Shown here in pieces: positions 8,716 through 17,083 of a stretch of 64,000 bases of DNA. The notes under the pieces are model-generated. The model worked only from the letters and a program-made list of their open reading frames with translations, searched no databases and was not told where the DNA came from. The first letter of the stretch is position 1. Every line of letters starts with the position of its first letter. Where the stretch lies: NCBI RefSeq assembly GCF_003335675.1, contig NZ_QPHL01000016.1:310001-374000 (forward strand). Direction: 5' to 3'. This DNA is from Winogradskyella sp. KYW1333 (lineage in GTDB: Bacteria > Bacteroidota > Bacteroidia > Flavobacteriales > Flavobacteriaceae). The translations under genes were made by a program, and so were the position numbers.

Positions 8716-9681
8716 CTATTCAATGATTTTATAGTCTTCTTTTGGCGGCTCAGTAACCTTACCTAATAATCTTTCCTTCCAATTACTCCATCCATACATT
8801 TTAGACAAGATAAATAGTAGTATTGGAAAAATGACAAATACAGGCACAATAATATCTACAAATGTAGCCTCAGTAGGATCTGACATATCCTTAAATATAG
8901 AATATGTTTTAAATGCCGTCCAATCTGCAGTAACTAGCAAAGCCGTAAACAAGTTGTTCGCCGCATGAAATCCAAGAGCTAGCTCCAACCCTTCATCCAT
9001 TAAGGTAACAATCCCCAAAAATAAACCTGTACCTATATAGTATATCATAATGATGTAACCCAACTTATCAACCTCTGGATTAGCTATATGTAATAATCCA
9101 AAAACTAATGAAGTAAATAATAATGGAAACCATCTATTCTTTGTTACAACGCCTAATCCCTGCATTAAATACCCTCTAAACAAATATTCCTCACAGCTTG
9201 TTTGGAGAGGTACCATAATTATTGCTATTATGCAAAGAATTAAAAACTTTGATAGATTAAAATTCAAAACATAATCGTCAGGTGCCATAAAATAGTCCAT
9301 TAGAACAAATCCTGATGATATTATTCCCCAACCAAAAAATATAGTCCAAAAACGCTTCCAATCAATCTTTTCCCTTGCTGTGGTTAGTTGGGTAAGACTC
9401 ATTTTATGGAGATATTTATTAACCAAAAGAAGCCCCAATAAACCAAAAGCAAAAGACAGTAGCATTAAGAATAGATTTAGGTTTGGCTCTAAAATTGTCA
9501 TTAATGTAGTTTCATCCAATTCAAAAAACGACATACCTTGGTTACTTGCTTCAACAATCGCTGCTACGGTAAATGGTATTTGACCAATAATTACAAATAC
9601 TATTACAATTATTGTTCCTACAAAATATCGCCATCCATCATGTAATCCCTTAAACGCCTGTTGTATATAGTCCATATTCAT
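8716..9681 (-). CDS. CPBP-family intramembrane metalloprotease
   Basis: A polytopic membrane protein of 321 aa with about eight hydrophobic segments. The CPBP (Abi/CAAX) motif 1 is intact as SCEEYLFRGYLMQG (Glu164-Glu165 and Arg169). Motif 2 is seen as FGLLHIANPE, and the third His-containing motif as LALGFHAANNLF. Members act as intramembrane endopeptidases; the substrate here is unknown. Its start overlaps the menC stop by ATGA (9678-9681), so it is translationally coupled to menC. The position between menC and menE is conserved in related bacteria to my knowledge, but no role in quinone synthesis is shown. Confidence 0.88.
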   Translation of the reverse strand: MNMDYIQQAFKGLHDGWRYFVGTIIVIVFVIIGQIPFTVAAIVEASNQGMSFFELDETTLMTILEPNLNLFLMLLSFAFGLLGLLLVNKYLHKMSLTQLTTAREKIDWKRFWTIFFGWGIISSGFVLMDYFMAPDDYVLNFNLSKFLILCIIAIIMVPLQTSCEEYLFRGYLMQGLGVVTKNRWFPLLFTSLVFGLLHIANPEVDKLGYIIMIYYIGTGLFLGIVTLMDEGLELALGFHAANNLFTALLVTADWTAFKTYSIFKDMSDPTEATFVDIIVPVFVIFPILLFILSKMYGWSNWKERLLGKVTEPPKEDYKIIE

Positions 9682-10712
9682 AAATTAAAATTCCAATCTT
9701 GATTAGTATTATAACGCAAAGTACCATTTTTTACCGTTAATGGCGAAACAAAATTATTTGTAAATAGGCCACCAGTACCTAATCCCTGAGGCATTTTATT
9801 CTCTAAAGTGTATGTCCACTGAGCGATAGCATTTAATCCAATATTACTTTCTAATGCACTTGTTACCCACCAATTAATGTCATTATCATTAGCCAAATTT
9901 ATCCATGCACTACTTCCTTTAAATCCGCCAATTAAACTGGGTTTTAATATGATGTATTGAGGCTTAATATCTTGAAGTATAACTTTTTTTCTATCTCGGC
10001 AGAAGACACCAATTAATTCTTCATCAAGGGCAATAGGAATTGGTGTAACATCACATAAACTAGCCATTTCATCATATTGGCCTGGTTTTATGGGTTGTTC
10101 AATTGAATGAATCTTATAGTCTGATAGATTTTTCAGTTTTTCCAAAGCCTCATGTGTTGAGAAAGCTCCATTTGCATCGACCCGTAGTTCAATATCAGAT
10201 TCTGAAAATTCCTTACGAATAGATTTAAGAATATTCAGTTCGGTTTGAAAGTCAATTGCTCCAATTTTCAACTTAATACAGTTAAAACCAGAATCTATTT
10301 TTTCTGAAATCTGAATGCGCATAAAATCCTCACTTCCCATCCAAACTAGTCCATTAATAGGAATGGAATCTAAACCCTTTGTGAAGGCAGACGGAAATAA
10401 TATAAACTCATTGCTACTACCCAATGAAATAAAGGCTATTTCTAAACCAAATTGGATACTTGGATATTCCTCTAACTCCGTAATCAATACCTCTAATCCT
10501 AGATGGATATTTTCACAAGCCCATTTAAGCTTTTCTTCGTAATCAGGTCTATCATCAATTGACAATCCTCTTAAAATACCACACTCACCTATTCCAATTT
10601 TACCATTATCTTCAAGTTTAATAAACCAAGTTTCTTTAATATTCATGATACCTCGAGAGGTACCACTTGGCTTTTTGAAATTTAAAATATACTTGAAATA
10701 GTTAGCATGCAT
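9678..10712 (-). CDS. menC: o-Succinylbenzoate synthase
   Basis: An enolase-superfamily dehydratase that converts SHCHC to o-succinylbenzoate. The catalytic layout is complete: KLKIG with the Lys pair at residues 147 and 149, metal ligands in LRVDANGAF (Asp179), SIEQP (Glu205) and ALDEEL (Asp230), and the opposite-side Lys in YIILKPSLIGG. At 344 aa the length is normal for this group. It heads the menC-CPBP-menE block, five bases after the DUF2490 gene stop, and is coupled to the CPBP gene by a 4-base overlap. Confidence 0.93.
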   Translation of the reverse strand: MHANYFKYILNFKKPSGTSRGIMNIKETWFIKLEDNGKIGIGECGILRGLSIDDRPDYEEKLKWACENIHLGLEVLITELEEYPSIQFGLEIAFISLGSSNEFILFPSAFTKGLDSIPINGLVWMGSEDFMRIQISEKIDSGFNCIKLKIGAIDFQTELNILKSIRKEFSESDIELRVDANGAFSTHEALEKLKNLSDYKIHSIEQPIKPGQYDEMASLCDVTPIPIALDEELIGVFCRDRKKVILQDIKPQYIILKPSLIGGFKGSSAWINLANDNDINWWVTSALESNIGLNAIAQWTYTLENKMPQGLGTGGLFTNNFVSPLTVKNGTLRYNTNQDWNFNL

Positions 10713-10716
10713 TGAC

Positions 10717-11406
10717 CTAAAAATTATGATGTATACTTAATTGAATTTGACCTTTGCCCCAATTCACAGTCTTCTGATTCATCCATCCAAATTGAAACCT
10801 TATTTTTGGATTCAATACATATCCCATCCCAAGATAGGTACGGTTTCTATCAAATAATTCAACCGTTCTAGAATCACCTATATCAGTCTGCCCATTGATG
10901 AAGAGTTCATTGTAAAGTGCTATATAAAAGGCTTTTGGTGACAAATCACTCTTATTTAAAGGGACATTTAAAAAAAGATTATACCTATATCTTGTCCTAA
11001 AATCTTGATCCTCAACAAATCGTTGTTCAAACCTAAAACGATGTGTTAGATAAACACGATTACCTAGCTTTTGTGGAATTAAAGCCTCTTGATAAATTCG
11101 ACTTTCAGCTGAAGTTTCATCACTATTACCATATTGCCCTGTTGTAATATTTCCATATCCCAAGGTAAAAGTAACGCCTACGTTCTTAGGTGTGTAGGTA
11201 AGACCAGATCTGAGCAATAACTGTTCTTTATCCCCAAGACCTTGCCAATCTCGATATTGAAAGTCACCTTGAATGCCAAATTCACTATTATTAAATTTAT
11301 GGCTATAAAAATACATATACCATGCACCAGTCTGAGATTCATCAACTTGTGCAGATAGACCAAATACATTGGCAATTAAAATGAATACAAGTAATTTTAA
11401 CTTCAT
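10717..11406 (-). CDS. DUF2490 family outer-membrane beta-barrel protein
   Basis: A 229-aa secreted beta-rich protein. With the start at the ATG at 11406 a clean signal peptide results (KLKLLVFILIANVFGLSAQ). An upstream in-frame start at 11484 would run into the divergent gene and spoil the signal, so I reject it. The rest has alternating aromatic strands typical of outer-membrane barrels (HRFRFEQRF, FDRNRTYLGMGYVLNP) and ends in an aromatic residue (HHNF), as barrel proteins do. Function unknown. It directly precedes menC, five bases apart. Confidence 0.8.
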   Translation of the reverse strand: MKLKLLVFILIANVFGLSAQVDESQTGAWYMYFYSHKFNNSEFGIQGDFQYRDWQGLGDKEQLLLRSGLTYTPKNVGVTFTLGYGNITTGQYGNSDETSAESRIYQEALIPQKLGNRVYLTHRFRFEQRFVEDQDFRTRYRYNLFLNVPLNKSDLSPKAFYIALYNELFINGQTDIGDSRTVELFDRNRTYLGMGYVLNPKIRFQFGWMNQKTVNWGKGQIQLSIHHNF

Positions 11407-11464
11407 ATAAAATGGGTTATTTTTGAAATACAAAAATACGTAACTCACGTTTCTAAATAAAAAA

Positions 11465-12361
11465 ATGCCAGATTTTCCTAACATAATACTATACGCTATT
11501 CCATTCTTTATTTTAGCAATGTTGCTAGAACTCTATGTTACCATTAAAATGGGTATAAAGACCTATGAGCCAAAAGACGCTTTTTCTTCTATTGCAATGG
11601 GTTTGGGCAATGTGTTTTTGGGATTTGGCAGTAAAGCACTTGTACTTTTAGTATTCTTCTGGGTTTATGATAGTTTTAGATTATTAGAAATACCTATTGT
11701 TTGGTGGTCATTTGTATTGTTGTTCTTTGCTGATGATTTTGCCTATTATTGGTTTCACAGAATTTCGCATGAATGTAGGTTATTTTGGGCATCGCACGTA
11801 GTACATCATTCCTCTAAACACTATAATCTCAGTACTGCACTGAGACAAACTTGGAGTGGTGGATTTTACACTTTTATATTTTGGTTGTGGTTACCCTTAT
11901 TAGGGTTTCATCCTGCCATGATAATGCTTCAAATGTCAATAAGTTTATTGTATCAATTTTGGATACACACAGAGGCAATAAATAAAATGCCAAAATGGTT
12001 TGAGGCTATATTTAATACACCGTCTCATCATAGAGTTCATCATGGAAGCAACCCTATTTATCTTGATAGAAATCATGCAGGCATATTGATTATTTGGGAT
12101 AAATTGTTCGGTACATTTCAACCAGAATTAGAAAGTGAAAGAGTAAATTATGGGTTGGTTAAAAACATAAATACCTTCAACCCAATAAAAATTGCCTTTA
12201 TTGAATGGGTATACATGTTTAAAGATGCATTTAGTGGTAATAAATCCATAAAAGATAGGTTGCAATATCTCATCAAACCACCTGGATGGAAGCATGATGG
12301 TACTGGTAAAATAAGCGATGAACTTAGAGAAGAGTGGCTAGAAACTAATTCTAAACAATGA
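11465..12361 (+). CDS. Sterol desaturase / fatty acid hydroxylase superfamily protein
   Basis: An integral membrane di-iron oxygenase of 298 aa. The eight-histidine set of the family is present: HRISHE, HVVHHSSKHYN, HTEAI and HHRVHHGS, with several membrane spans before and between. Members hydroxylate or desaturate lipids; the substrate is unknown, and sterols are unlikely in this organism. The start is separated by 58 bases from the divergent DUF2490 gene. The stop overlaps the following SDR gene by ATGA, so the two probably act in one modification path. Confidence 0.9.
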   Translation: MPDFPNIILYAIPFFILAMLLELYVTIKMGIKTYEPKDAFSSIAMGLGNVFLGFGSKALVLLVFFWVYDSFRLLEIPIVWWSFVLLFFADDFAYYWFHRISHECRLFWASHVVHHSSKHYNLSTALRQTWSGGFYTFIFWLWLPLLGFHPAMIMLQMSISLLYQFWIHTEAINKMPKWFEAIFNTPSHHRVHHGSNPIYLDRNHAGILIIWDKLFGTFQPELESERVNYGLVKNINTFNPIKIAFIEWVYMFKDAFSGNKSIKDRLQYLIKPPGWKHDGTGKISDELREEWLETNSKQ

Positions 12362-13149
12362 CATTTAAAGATAAAGTAATATGGATTACAGGTGCATCAA
12401 GCGGAATTGGCAAAGCACTTGCTGTTGAACTATCTAAAAACAATTGCAAATTAATTCTTTCAGCTAGACGTGGTGATGTATTGAATGAAGTTAAGAAGGA
12501 ATGTTCAAATAACCATAATATAGAAGTATTACCATTTGATTTGGCAGATTATCAGAACATGCAAGAAATATGTAAAGAGGCAATTAATTACTTCAGTAAA
12601 ATTGACATTTTAATCAATAATGGTGGCATAAGTCAACGTTCTCTGATAATAGACACTGACATTTCTGTAGACAAAAAACTAATGGAAATTGATTATTTAG
12701 GAACGGTTGCATTAACAAAAGCCTTATTGCCTCATTTTATACTAAATAAATCAGGTCATTTTGTTACAGTGACGAGTTTAATGGGAAAATTTAGCTCACC
12801 TTATAGATCTGCTTATTGTGGTGCTAAACATGCCTTACATGGTTTTTTTGACGCTTTAAGAATGGAGCATCAAAAGGATAATATTAAAGTAACAATGATC
12901 TGCCCTGGATTTGTGAACACAAATATTGCTCGAAATGCTTTAACTGGAGACGGATCAACACAAAAACAACAAGACGAAGCAACAGAACAAGGGCTTTCAA
13001 CAAATGTTTTTGTAAAACGGATGATTAAAGCAATTAAGAAAGAAAAATTTGAAGCCTATATAGGTAGAGGTGAAACCAAGGGAATATACCTTAAGAGATT
13101 TTTCCCAAAGCTACTGCACAAAATGGTAATGAAAAGTCAAGTACGGTAG
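12358..13149 (+). CDS. Short-chain dehydrogenase/reductase
   Basis: A classical SDR of 263 aa. The cofactor motif TGASSGIGKA lies at residues 11-20, NNGG at about 90, the catalytic Ser in TVTSLMGKFS and the YxxxK pair in YCGAKHA. The C-terminus (GIYLKRFFPKLLHKMV) is basic and hydrophobic, as in members that work on membrane lipids. It is coupled by a 4-base overlap to the fatty acid hydroxylase. It ends six bases before the convergent UPF0173 gene. Likely a lipid-linked alcohol or ketone redox step; substrate unknown. Confidence 0.9.
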   Translation: MTFKDKVIWITGASSGIGKALAVELSKNNCKLILSARRGDVLNEVKKECSNNHNIEVLPFDLADYQNMQEICKEAINYFSKIDILINNGGISQRSLIIDTDISVDKKLMEIDYLGTVALTKALLPHFILNKSGHFVTVTSLMGKFSSPYRSAYCGAKHALHGFFDALRMEHQKDNIKVTMICPGFVNTNIARNALTGDGSTQKQQDEATEQGLSTNVFVKRMIKAIKKEKFEAYIGRGETKGIYLKRFFPKLLHKMVMKSQVR

Positions 13150-13155
13150 TTATTT

Positions 13156-13830
13156 CTAAACGTCTAAACTTTCACCGATTTCCAATAAGTACAATTTCTT
13201 TAATTTAGAATCGAATTTTGCCCTTGCCCTAGGTTTATCAATTTCAATATATCCAAAAGTATCGTAATGATAACCTAGTATTTTATCACAATCAACGTAT
13301 CTAGCAGCTTGTATGGCATCGTCAACTCCCATTGTAAAATTATCACCAATAGGTAATACAGCTAAATCTAAATCAAATTGTTTTCTTATTAGTCGCATAT
13401 CGTAAGTCAATGCGGTATCTCCAGCTATGTAAATTGTTTTATCCCCTTCAATAATAAAACCTCCTGGTTGGCCTCCGTATTTTCCATCCGGAAATGAAGA
13501 AGTATGTATTGCATTTACATACTTTACTTTACCAAAATCAAACTCCCAAGAACCACCATGATTCATAGGATGACCTTTTAATCCTAAGTTTTGATAATGA
13601 ACTACAATCTCATAATTAGAAACAATAACAGCACCAGTGCGCTTCGCGATAGCTTCTACATCTAATGTATGATCTTGGTGTGCATGTGTTACTAAAATGT
13701 AATCTGCCTTTAATGTATCTATATCAATATGTAACGCTTTTTCATTTCCTGAAATAAAAGGATCGACTAGTATATTTATGTCCTTAATTTGAATGCCTAA
13801 ACAGGCATGTCCGTAAAAAGTTACTTTCAT
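13156..13830 (-). CDS. UPF0173 family metal-dependent hydrolase
   Basis: A metallo-beta-lactamase-fold protein of 224 aa. The metal-binding HAHQDH is at residues 49-54; other ligands are in AIHTSSFPDG and IAGDTALTYDM, with a C-terminal His in ILGYHYDT. This matches the UPF0173 (YtkL-like) group, whose substrate is not known. It lies 36 bases after menA, in the same direction, and ends six bases from the convergent SDR. It may be carried on the men transcript. Confidence 0.88.
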   Translation of the reverse strand: MKVTFYGHACLGIQIKDINILVDPFISGNEKALHIDIDTLKADYILVTHAHQDHTLDVEAIAKRTGAVIVSNYEIVVHYQNLGLKGHPMNHGGSWEFDFGKVKYVNAIHTSSFPDGKYGGQPGGFIIEGDKTIYIAGDTALTYDMRLIRKQFDLDLAVLPIGDNFTMGVDDAIQAARYVDCDKILGYHYDTFGYIEIDKPRARAKFDSKLKKLYLLEIGESLDV

Positions 13831-13866
13831 ACTTAATTATTTAATAGAATGATCTCCAGAATAAAT

Positions 13867-14772
13867 TTAATACAAAATATATCCAATCCCTAATAATATT
13901 GAAAAGAGAAAAGTTGATAACGCAAGTACCTTTAATTGACTGTCAAAGTCACTAGGTTCTTTTGCTTTATTGATTTTTATTAAGTGAATGACAAAAGGTA
14001 TAAATGAAAGAAGATATAAAAAATTGTAGGGCTCAATATAATAAAGAATTGAAAAAACAATGGATAACAACATCGCTCCTAAAATCAATAAATTATGGTA
14101 TGATTTAGCCTTTTTTAAACCGAGTTTTACTGCAATTGTTATTTTACCTGAATTTGTATCAGACTGAATATCACGCATATTGTTAAGATTTAATACGCCT
14201 ACGCTCAAAAATCCTAAGGCAATTGCTGGTAAAATTGCAACATGATCAATTGATTTAGTATATAATAAATAACTACCTATAGTACTTATTAATCCAAAAA
14301 AAATAAATACAAATACATCTCCTAACGCTTTATAACCATAAGGAGAATCTCCCATGGTATAATTAAGTGCAGCATAAACAGACATTCCTCCTAGCGTTAC
14401 AAACAATAGTAATAATAAGAATTCATTAGGCCCAAAGGCAGCCCAAATTAGGGCCAATGTTAAAATAATTACCACAACAATATTAAACTTTATAGCATCG
14501 AGCATTTGATCTGGAGTTATGGCACCACTTTGAATAGCTCTTTCTGGCCCAACTCTTTCATCATTATCTGTTCCTTTAACACCATCACCGTAGTCATTTG
14601 CCAAATTTGAAAGTATCTGAAGACTCATGGTTGTTAGAATGGCTAGCACCAAAACCCACCAACTAAAATGCCCATTAAAATAGGCAAAGCACGTTCCTAA
14701 AATAATACCTGAAACGGATAATGGTAATGTTCTTAAGCGCATGGCCGATAGCCAAGGTTTAATTTTTTTCAT
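13867..14772 (-). CDS. menA: 1,4-Dihydroxy-2-naphthoate octaprenyltransferase
   Basis: A UbiA-family membrane prenyltransferase of 301 aa that attaches the isoprenoid tail to DHNA. The first Asp-rich motif is LANDYGDGVKGTDNDE at residues 57-72, and the second is in LNNMRDIQSDTNSGK. About eight or nine membrane helices are visible. The ATG at 14772 follows the menB stop by 15 bases, so it is co-transcribed with menB. Assignment is strengthened by the surrounding men genes. Confidence 0.94.
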   Translation of the reverse strand: MKKIKPWLSAMRLRTLPLSVSGIILGTCFAYFNGHFSWWVLVLAILTTMSLQILSNLANDYGDGVKGTDNDERVGPERAIQSGAITPDQMLDAIKFNIVVVIILTLALIWAAFGPNEFLLLLLFVTLGGMSVYAALNYTMGDSPYGYKALGDVFVFIFFGLISTIGSYLLYTKSIDHVAILPAIALGFLSVGVLNLNNMRDIQSDTNSGKITIAVKLGLKKAKSYHNLLILGAMLLSIVFSILYYIEPYNFLYLLSFIPFVIHLIKINKAKEPSDFDSQLKVLALSTFLFSILLGIGYILY

Positions 14773-14787
14773 TCAAAAGCTTTTAGA

Positions 14788-15627
14788 TTACGGAATCCAT
14801 TTTTTAGGAAAGTTGGGTTTCCTTTTTTCTAAAAAAGCATCTCTGCCTTCTTTTGCTTCGTCTGTCATGTAAGCCAAACGCGTTGCCTCACCAGCAAATA
14901 CTTGTTGCCCAACCATACCATCATCTGTCAAGTTCATTGCAAACTTTAGCATTTTTATTGAGGTTGGGGATTTAGCTAATATCTCTTGAGCCCAATGGTA
15001 AGCTGTTGACTCTAATTCTTCATGAGGAATTACCGCATTGACCATTCCCATTTCATAAGCCTCCTGCGCTGAATAATTTCTTCCTAAAAAGAAAATTTCA
15101 CGTGCCTTTTTCTGACCAACCATTTTTGCCAGATATGCTGAACCATAGCCACCATCAAAGCTAGTAACATCAGCATCTGTTTGCTTAAAAATTGCATGTT
15201 CCTTACTAGCCAATGTTAAATCACAGACCACATGTAGACTATGTCCTCCACCTACAGCCCAACCTGGAACCACGGCAATTACAGCTTTTGGCATGAAACG
15301 AATTAATCGTTGCACTTCAAGAATATTTAAGCGATGATAACCATCATCACCAACATAACCTTGGTGACCTCTTGCTTTTTGATCTCCACCTGAACAAAAA
15401 CTCCAAATCCCATCTTTTGTTGAAGGTCCTTCTGCACTTAATAATACAACACCTATACTAGTATCTTCATTTGCATCGTAAAACGCATCATATAATTCTG
15501 ATGTTGTTTTAGGACGAAATGCATTTCTTACGTTAGGTCTATTAAAAGCTATCCGTGCTACACCATTACATTTTTGATATGTAATATCTTCATAGGTTTT
15601 AGCAATTTTCCAATCTATTTGGTTCAT
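14788..15627 (-). CDS. menB: 1,4-Dihydroxy-2-naphthoyl-CoA synthase
   Basis: A crotonase-fold enzyme of 279 aa that cyclises o-succinylbenzoyl-CoA to DHNA-CoA. The oxyanion and CoA region reads AVVPGWAVGGGHSLHVVCDL. The MenB-specific SFDGGYGSAYLAKMVG segment and the C-terminal KRKPNFPKKWIP are present. SFCSGGDQKARG near residue 78 is the A-loop region with the typical Gly-Gly-Asp. The length is standard. It is followed closely by menA. About 100 bases separate it from the S1 gene upstream. Confidence 0.95.
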   Translation of the reverse strand: MNQIDWKIAKTYEDITYQKCNGVARIAFNRPNVRNAFRPKTTSELYDAFYDANEDTSIGVVLLSAEGPSTKDGIWSFCSGGDQKARGHQGYVGDDGYHRLNILEVQRLIRFMPKAVIAVVPGWAVGGGHSLHVVCDLTLASKEHAIFKQTDADVTSFDGGYGSAYLAKMVGQKKAREIFFLGRNYSAQEAYEMGMVNAVIPHEELESTAYHWAQEILAKSPTSIKMLKFAMNLTDDGMVGQQVFAGEATRLAYMTDEAKEGRDAFLEKRKPNFPKKWIP

Positions 15628-15727
15628 TCTTTTCAGGAATTTAACTGTAAAAATAAGGAATTAATAACAATGATTTCTGATCAATTAATAATTGAAAATC
15701 TAATTAAATTTTTAAAGCTTTCTATTT

Positions 15728-16558
15728 CTAAACTAGTCTTATACCGTCTGATTCAATAGTAATTAAACGCTCTTTATAAAGAGTTCCTATAGCTTTTTTA
15801 AAACTCTTTTTACTCATTTGAAGCTGATGCTTAATATCATCAGGATCGGACTTATCGTGTAATGGTATAAACCCACTATTATCGTTTAATTCCTTAAGTA
15901 TAATTTCTGCATTAGGCTCTATATTTCTATACCCTATCTGACTTAAAAGAATATCTAATTTATTGTCTTGTCTAACTTTCTTAACAATGCCCTTCAATCT
16001 ATCTCCTACGCTAATGTCTTTGAAAATATCATCTTTGAAAACCAATCCAAGATGTTTCTTATTGACAATTACATTCATTCCAATTTCAGATGGATGAGAT
16101 ATAATTAAATCAACTTCGTCAAATTTTGAAACCGTCAACTCCTTATTATCAAGAAATCTATTGGTCTTACTAGAGGCTACAAGTCTTTCTGTTTCTTCAT
16201 CTAAGTAACAATGCACTAAATACCATCCACCTGCTTTCATCTTAAATGCTTGTTCTTTAAAAGGACAGAATAATTCCTTAACTAGCCCCCAATCTAAAAA
16301 AGCACCATATTTTGTTACTTGATTGCATCTTAAAAGTGAAAAATCTCCCTTGGTAATATATGGTTTGTCAGTTGTGGCAACTGGTCTTTCTTCGTTATCT
16401 AAATAAACAAAAACCTCAATTTTATCTCCAATATTAAATTCTTCAGGTACATATCGGTTTGGTAATAAGACCTCATTGCCTTCATTATCACCTAAAAACA
16501 AACCAGGATCTGTATCTCTTAAAATCTCAAATGTATTGTATTCTCCTAATTGCATCAT
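15728..16558 (-). CDS. CvfB-like S1 RNA-binding protein
   Basis: A 276-aa protein with tandem S1-like OB folds and a C-terminal winged helix, as in CvfB/YitL. The first fold covers about residues 1-65 (GEYNTFEILRDTDPGLFLGD), the next two about 70-210 (KYGAFLDWGLVKELFCPFKEQ, then MNVIVNKKHLGLVF), and the end (KSFKKAIGTLYKERLITIE) is the winged helix. The family affects expression of other genes in staphylococci; the role here is unknown. Two adjacent ATGs stand at 16558 and 16555. A -7 box ends four bases before the first, and a terminator hairpin stands upstream, so it is probably its own transcription unit. Confidence 0.85.
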   Translation of the reverse strand: MMQLGEYNTFEILRDTDPGLFLGDNEGNEVLLPNRYVPEEFNIGDKIEVFVYLDNEERPVATTDKPYITKGDFSLLRCNQVTKYGAFLDWGLVKELFCPFKEQAFKMKAGGWYLVHCYLDEETERLVASSKTNRFLDNKELTVSKFDEVDLIISHPSEIGMNVIVNKKHLGLVFKDDIFKDISVGDRLKGIVKKVRQDNKLDILLSQIGYRNIEPNAEIILKELNDNSGFIPLHDKSDPDDIKHQLQMSKKSFKKAIGTLYKERLITIESDGIRLV

Positions 16559-16562
16559 TTTG

Positions 16563-16570
16563 CAAAGGTA
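16563..16570 (-). promoter_or_regulatory. TAnnTTTG -7 box for the CvfB-like gene
   Basis: On the minus strand TACCTTTG is followed by CAAA and then ATG. The predicted transcription start thus falls at the start codon (leaderless or nearly so). A TTTTTG lies upstream at 16584-16589, but the gap is shorter than normal. Confidence 0.5.
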
Positions 16571-16584
16571 TTGATATTAATAAC

Positions 16585-16619
16585 AAAAAGCGCTATGATA
16601 ATATATCAAAGCGCTTTTT
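16585..16619. terminator. Bidirectional terminator between DUF2853 and CvfB-like genes
   Basis: AAAAAGCGCT pairs with AGCGCTTTTT (10 bp), and inner TGATA pairs with TATCA around a 3-base loop. On the minus strand it lies 20 bases after the DUF2853 stop and ends in a T run. Confidence 0.85.
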
Positions 16620-16638
16620 AATTGTTTGTAAATAAATC

Positions 16639-16977
16639 TTAGTAAACTGACTCTTTTTTAAAGTGCTTAACTAATAAATAATAGATTACTGCTCTATACT
16701 TGTTTCTATTAGAACGACCGTACTTTTCAATTACTGAGTCTATTGCTCCATCTAATTCAGCACTAGCATTTAATCCTAATTTTTTAATTAAAAAGTTATT
16801 CTTTACCGTTGCTAATTCTTTTTCATCAGAACCAGAAACAGTAGATGAATCTGCATTATAAATTGAGGGGCCTAAACCAATTGTTACTTTGGTTAACAAA
16901 TCCATATCTGGTTTAACACCACACTTGTCTTTTAAATCTGCCGCATATTTTAAGATTAATTCATCTCTTTTACTCAT
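16639..16977 (-). CDS. DUF2853 family protein
   Basis: A small cytoplasmic protein of 112 aa, starting MSKRDELILKYAADL and ending YYLLVKHFKKESVY. It matches the DUF2853 family by its Lys/Leu-rich helices and the GRSNRNKYRAVIYYLL segment. The function is unknown. It sits between menD and the S1 gene on the same strand and is followed by a strong terminator. No signal peptide or membrane span. Its conserved presence within men clusters is from memory and not proof of a role. Confidence 0.8.
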   Translation of the reverse strand: MSKRDELILKYAADLKDKCGVKPDMDLLTKVTIGLGPSIYNADSSTVSGSDEKELATVKNNFLIKKLGLNASAELDGAIDSVIEKYGRSNRNKYRAVIYYLLVKHFKKESVY

Positions 16978-17083
16978 TATTTTAATGTTTTAGATTATTA
17001 TTTTTTTGGTTATTAAAGATAACTAATTTTTAAACACTTAATAAATGGATAAGTCACTTTTCTGAAGTAAATGATTCTAGTCA

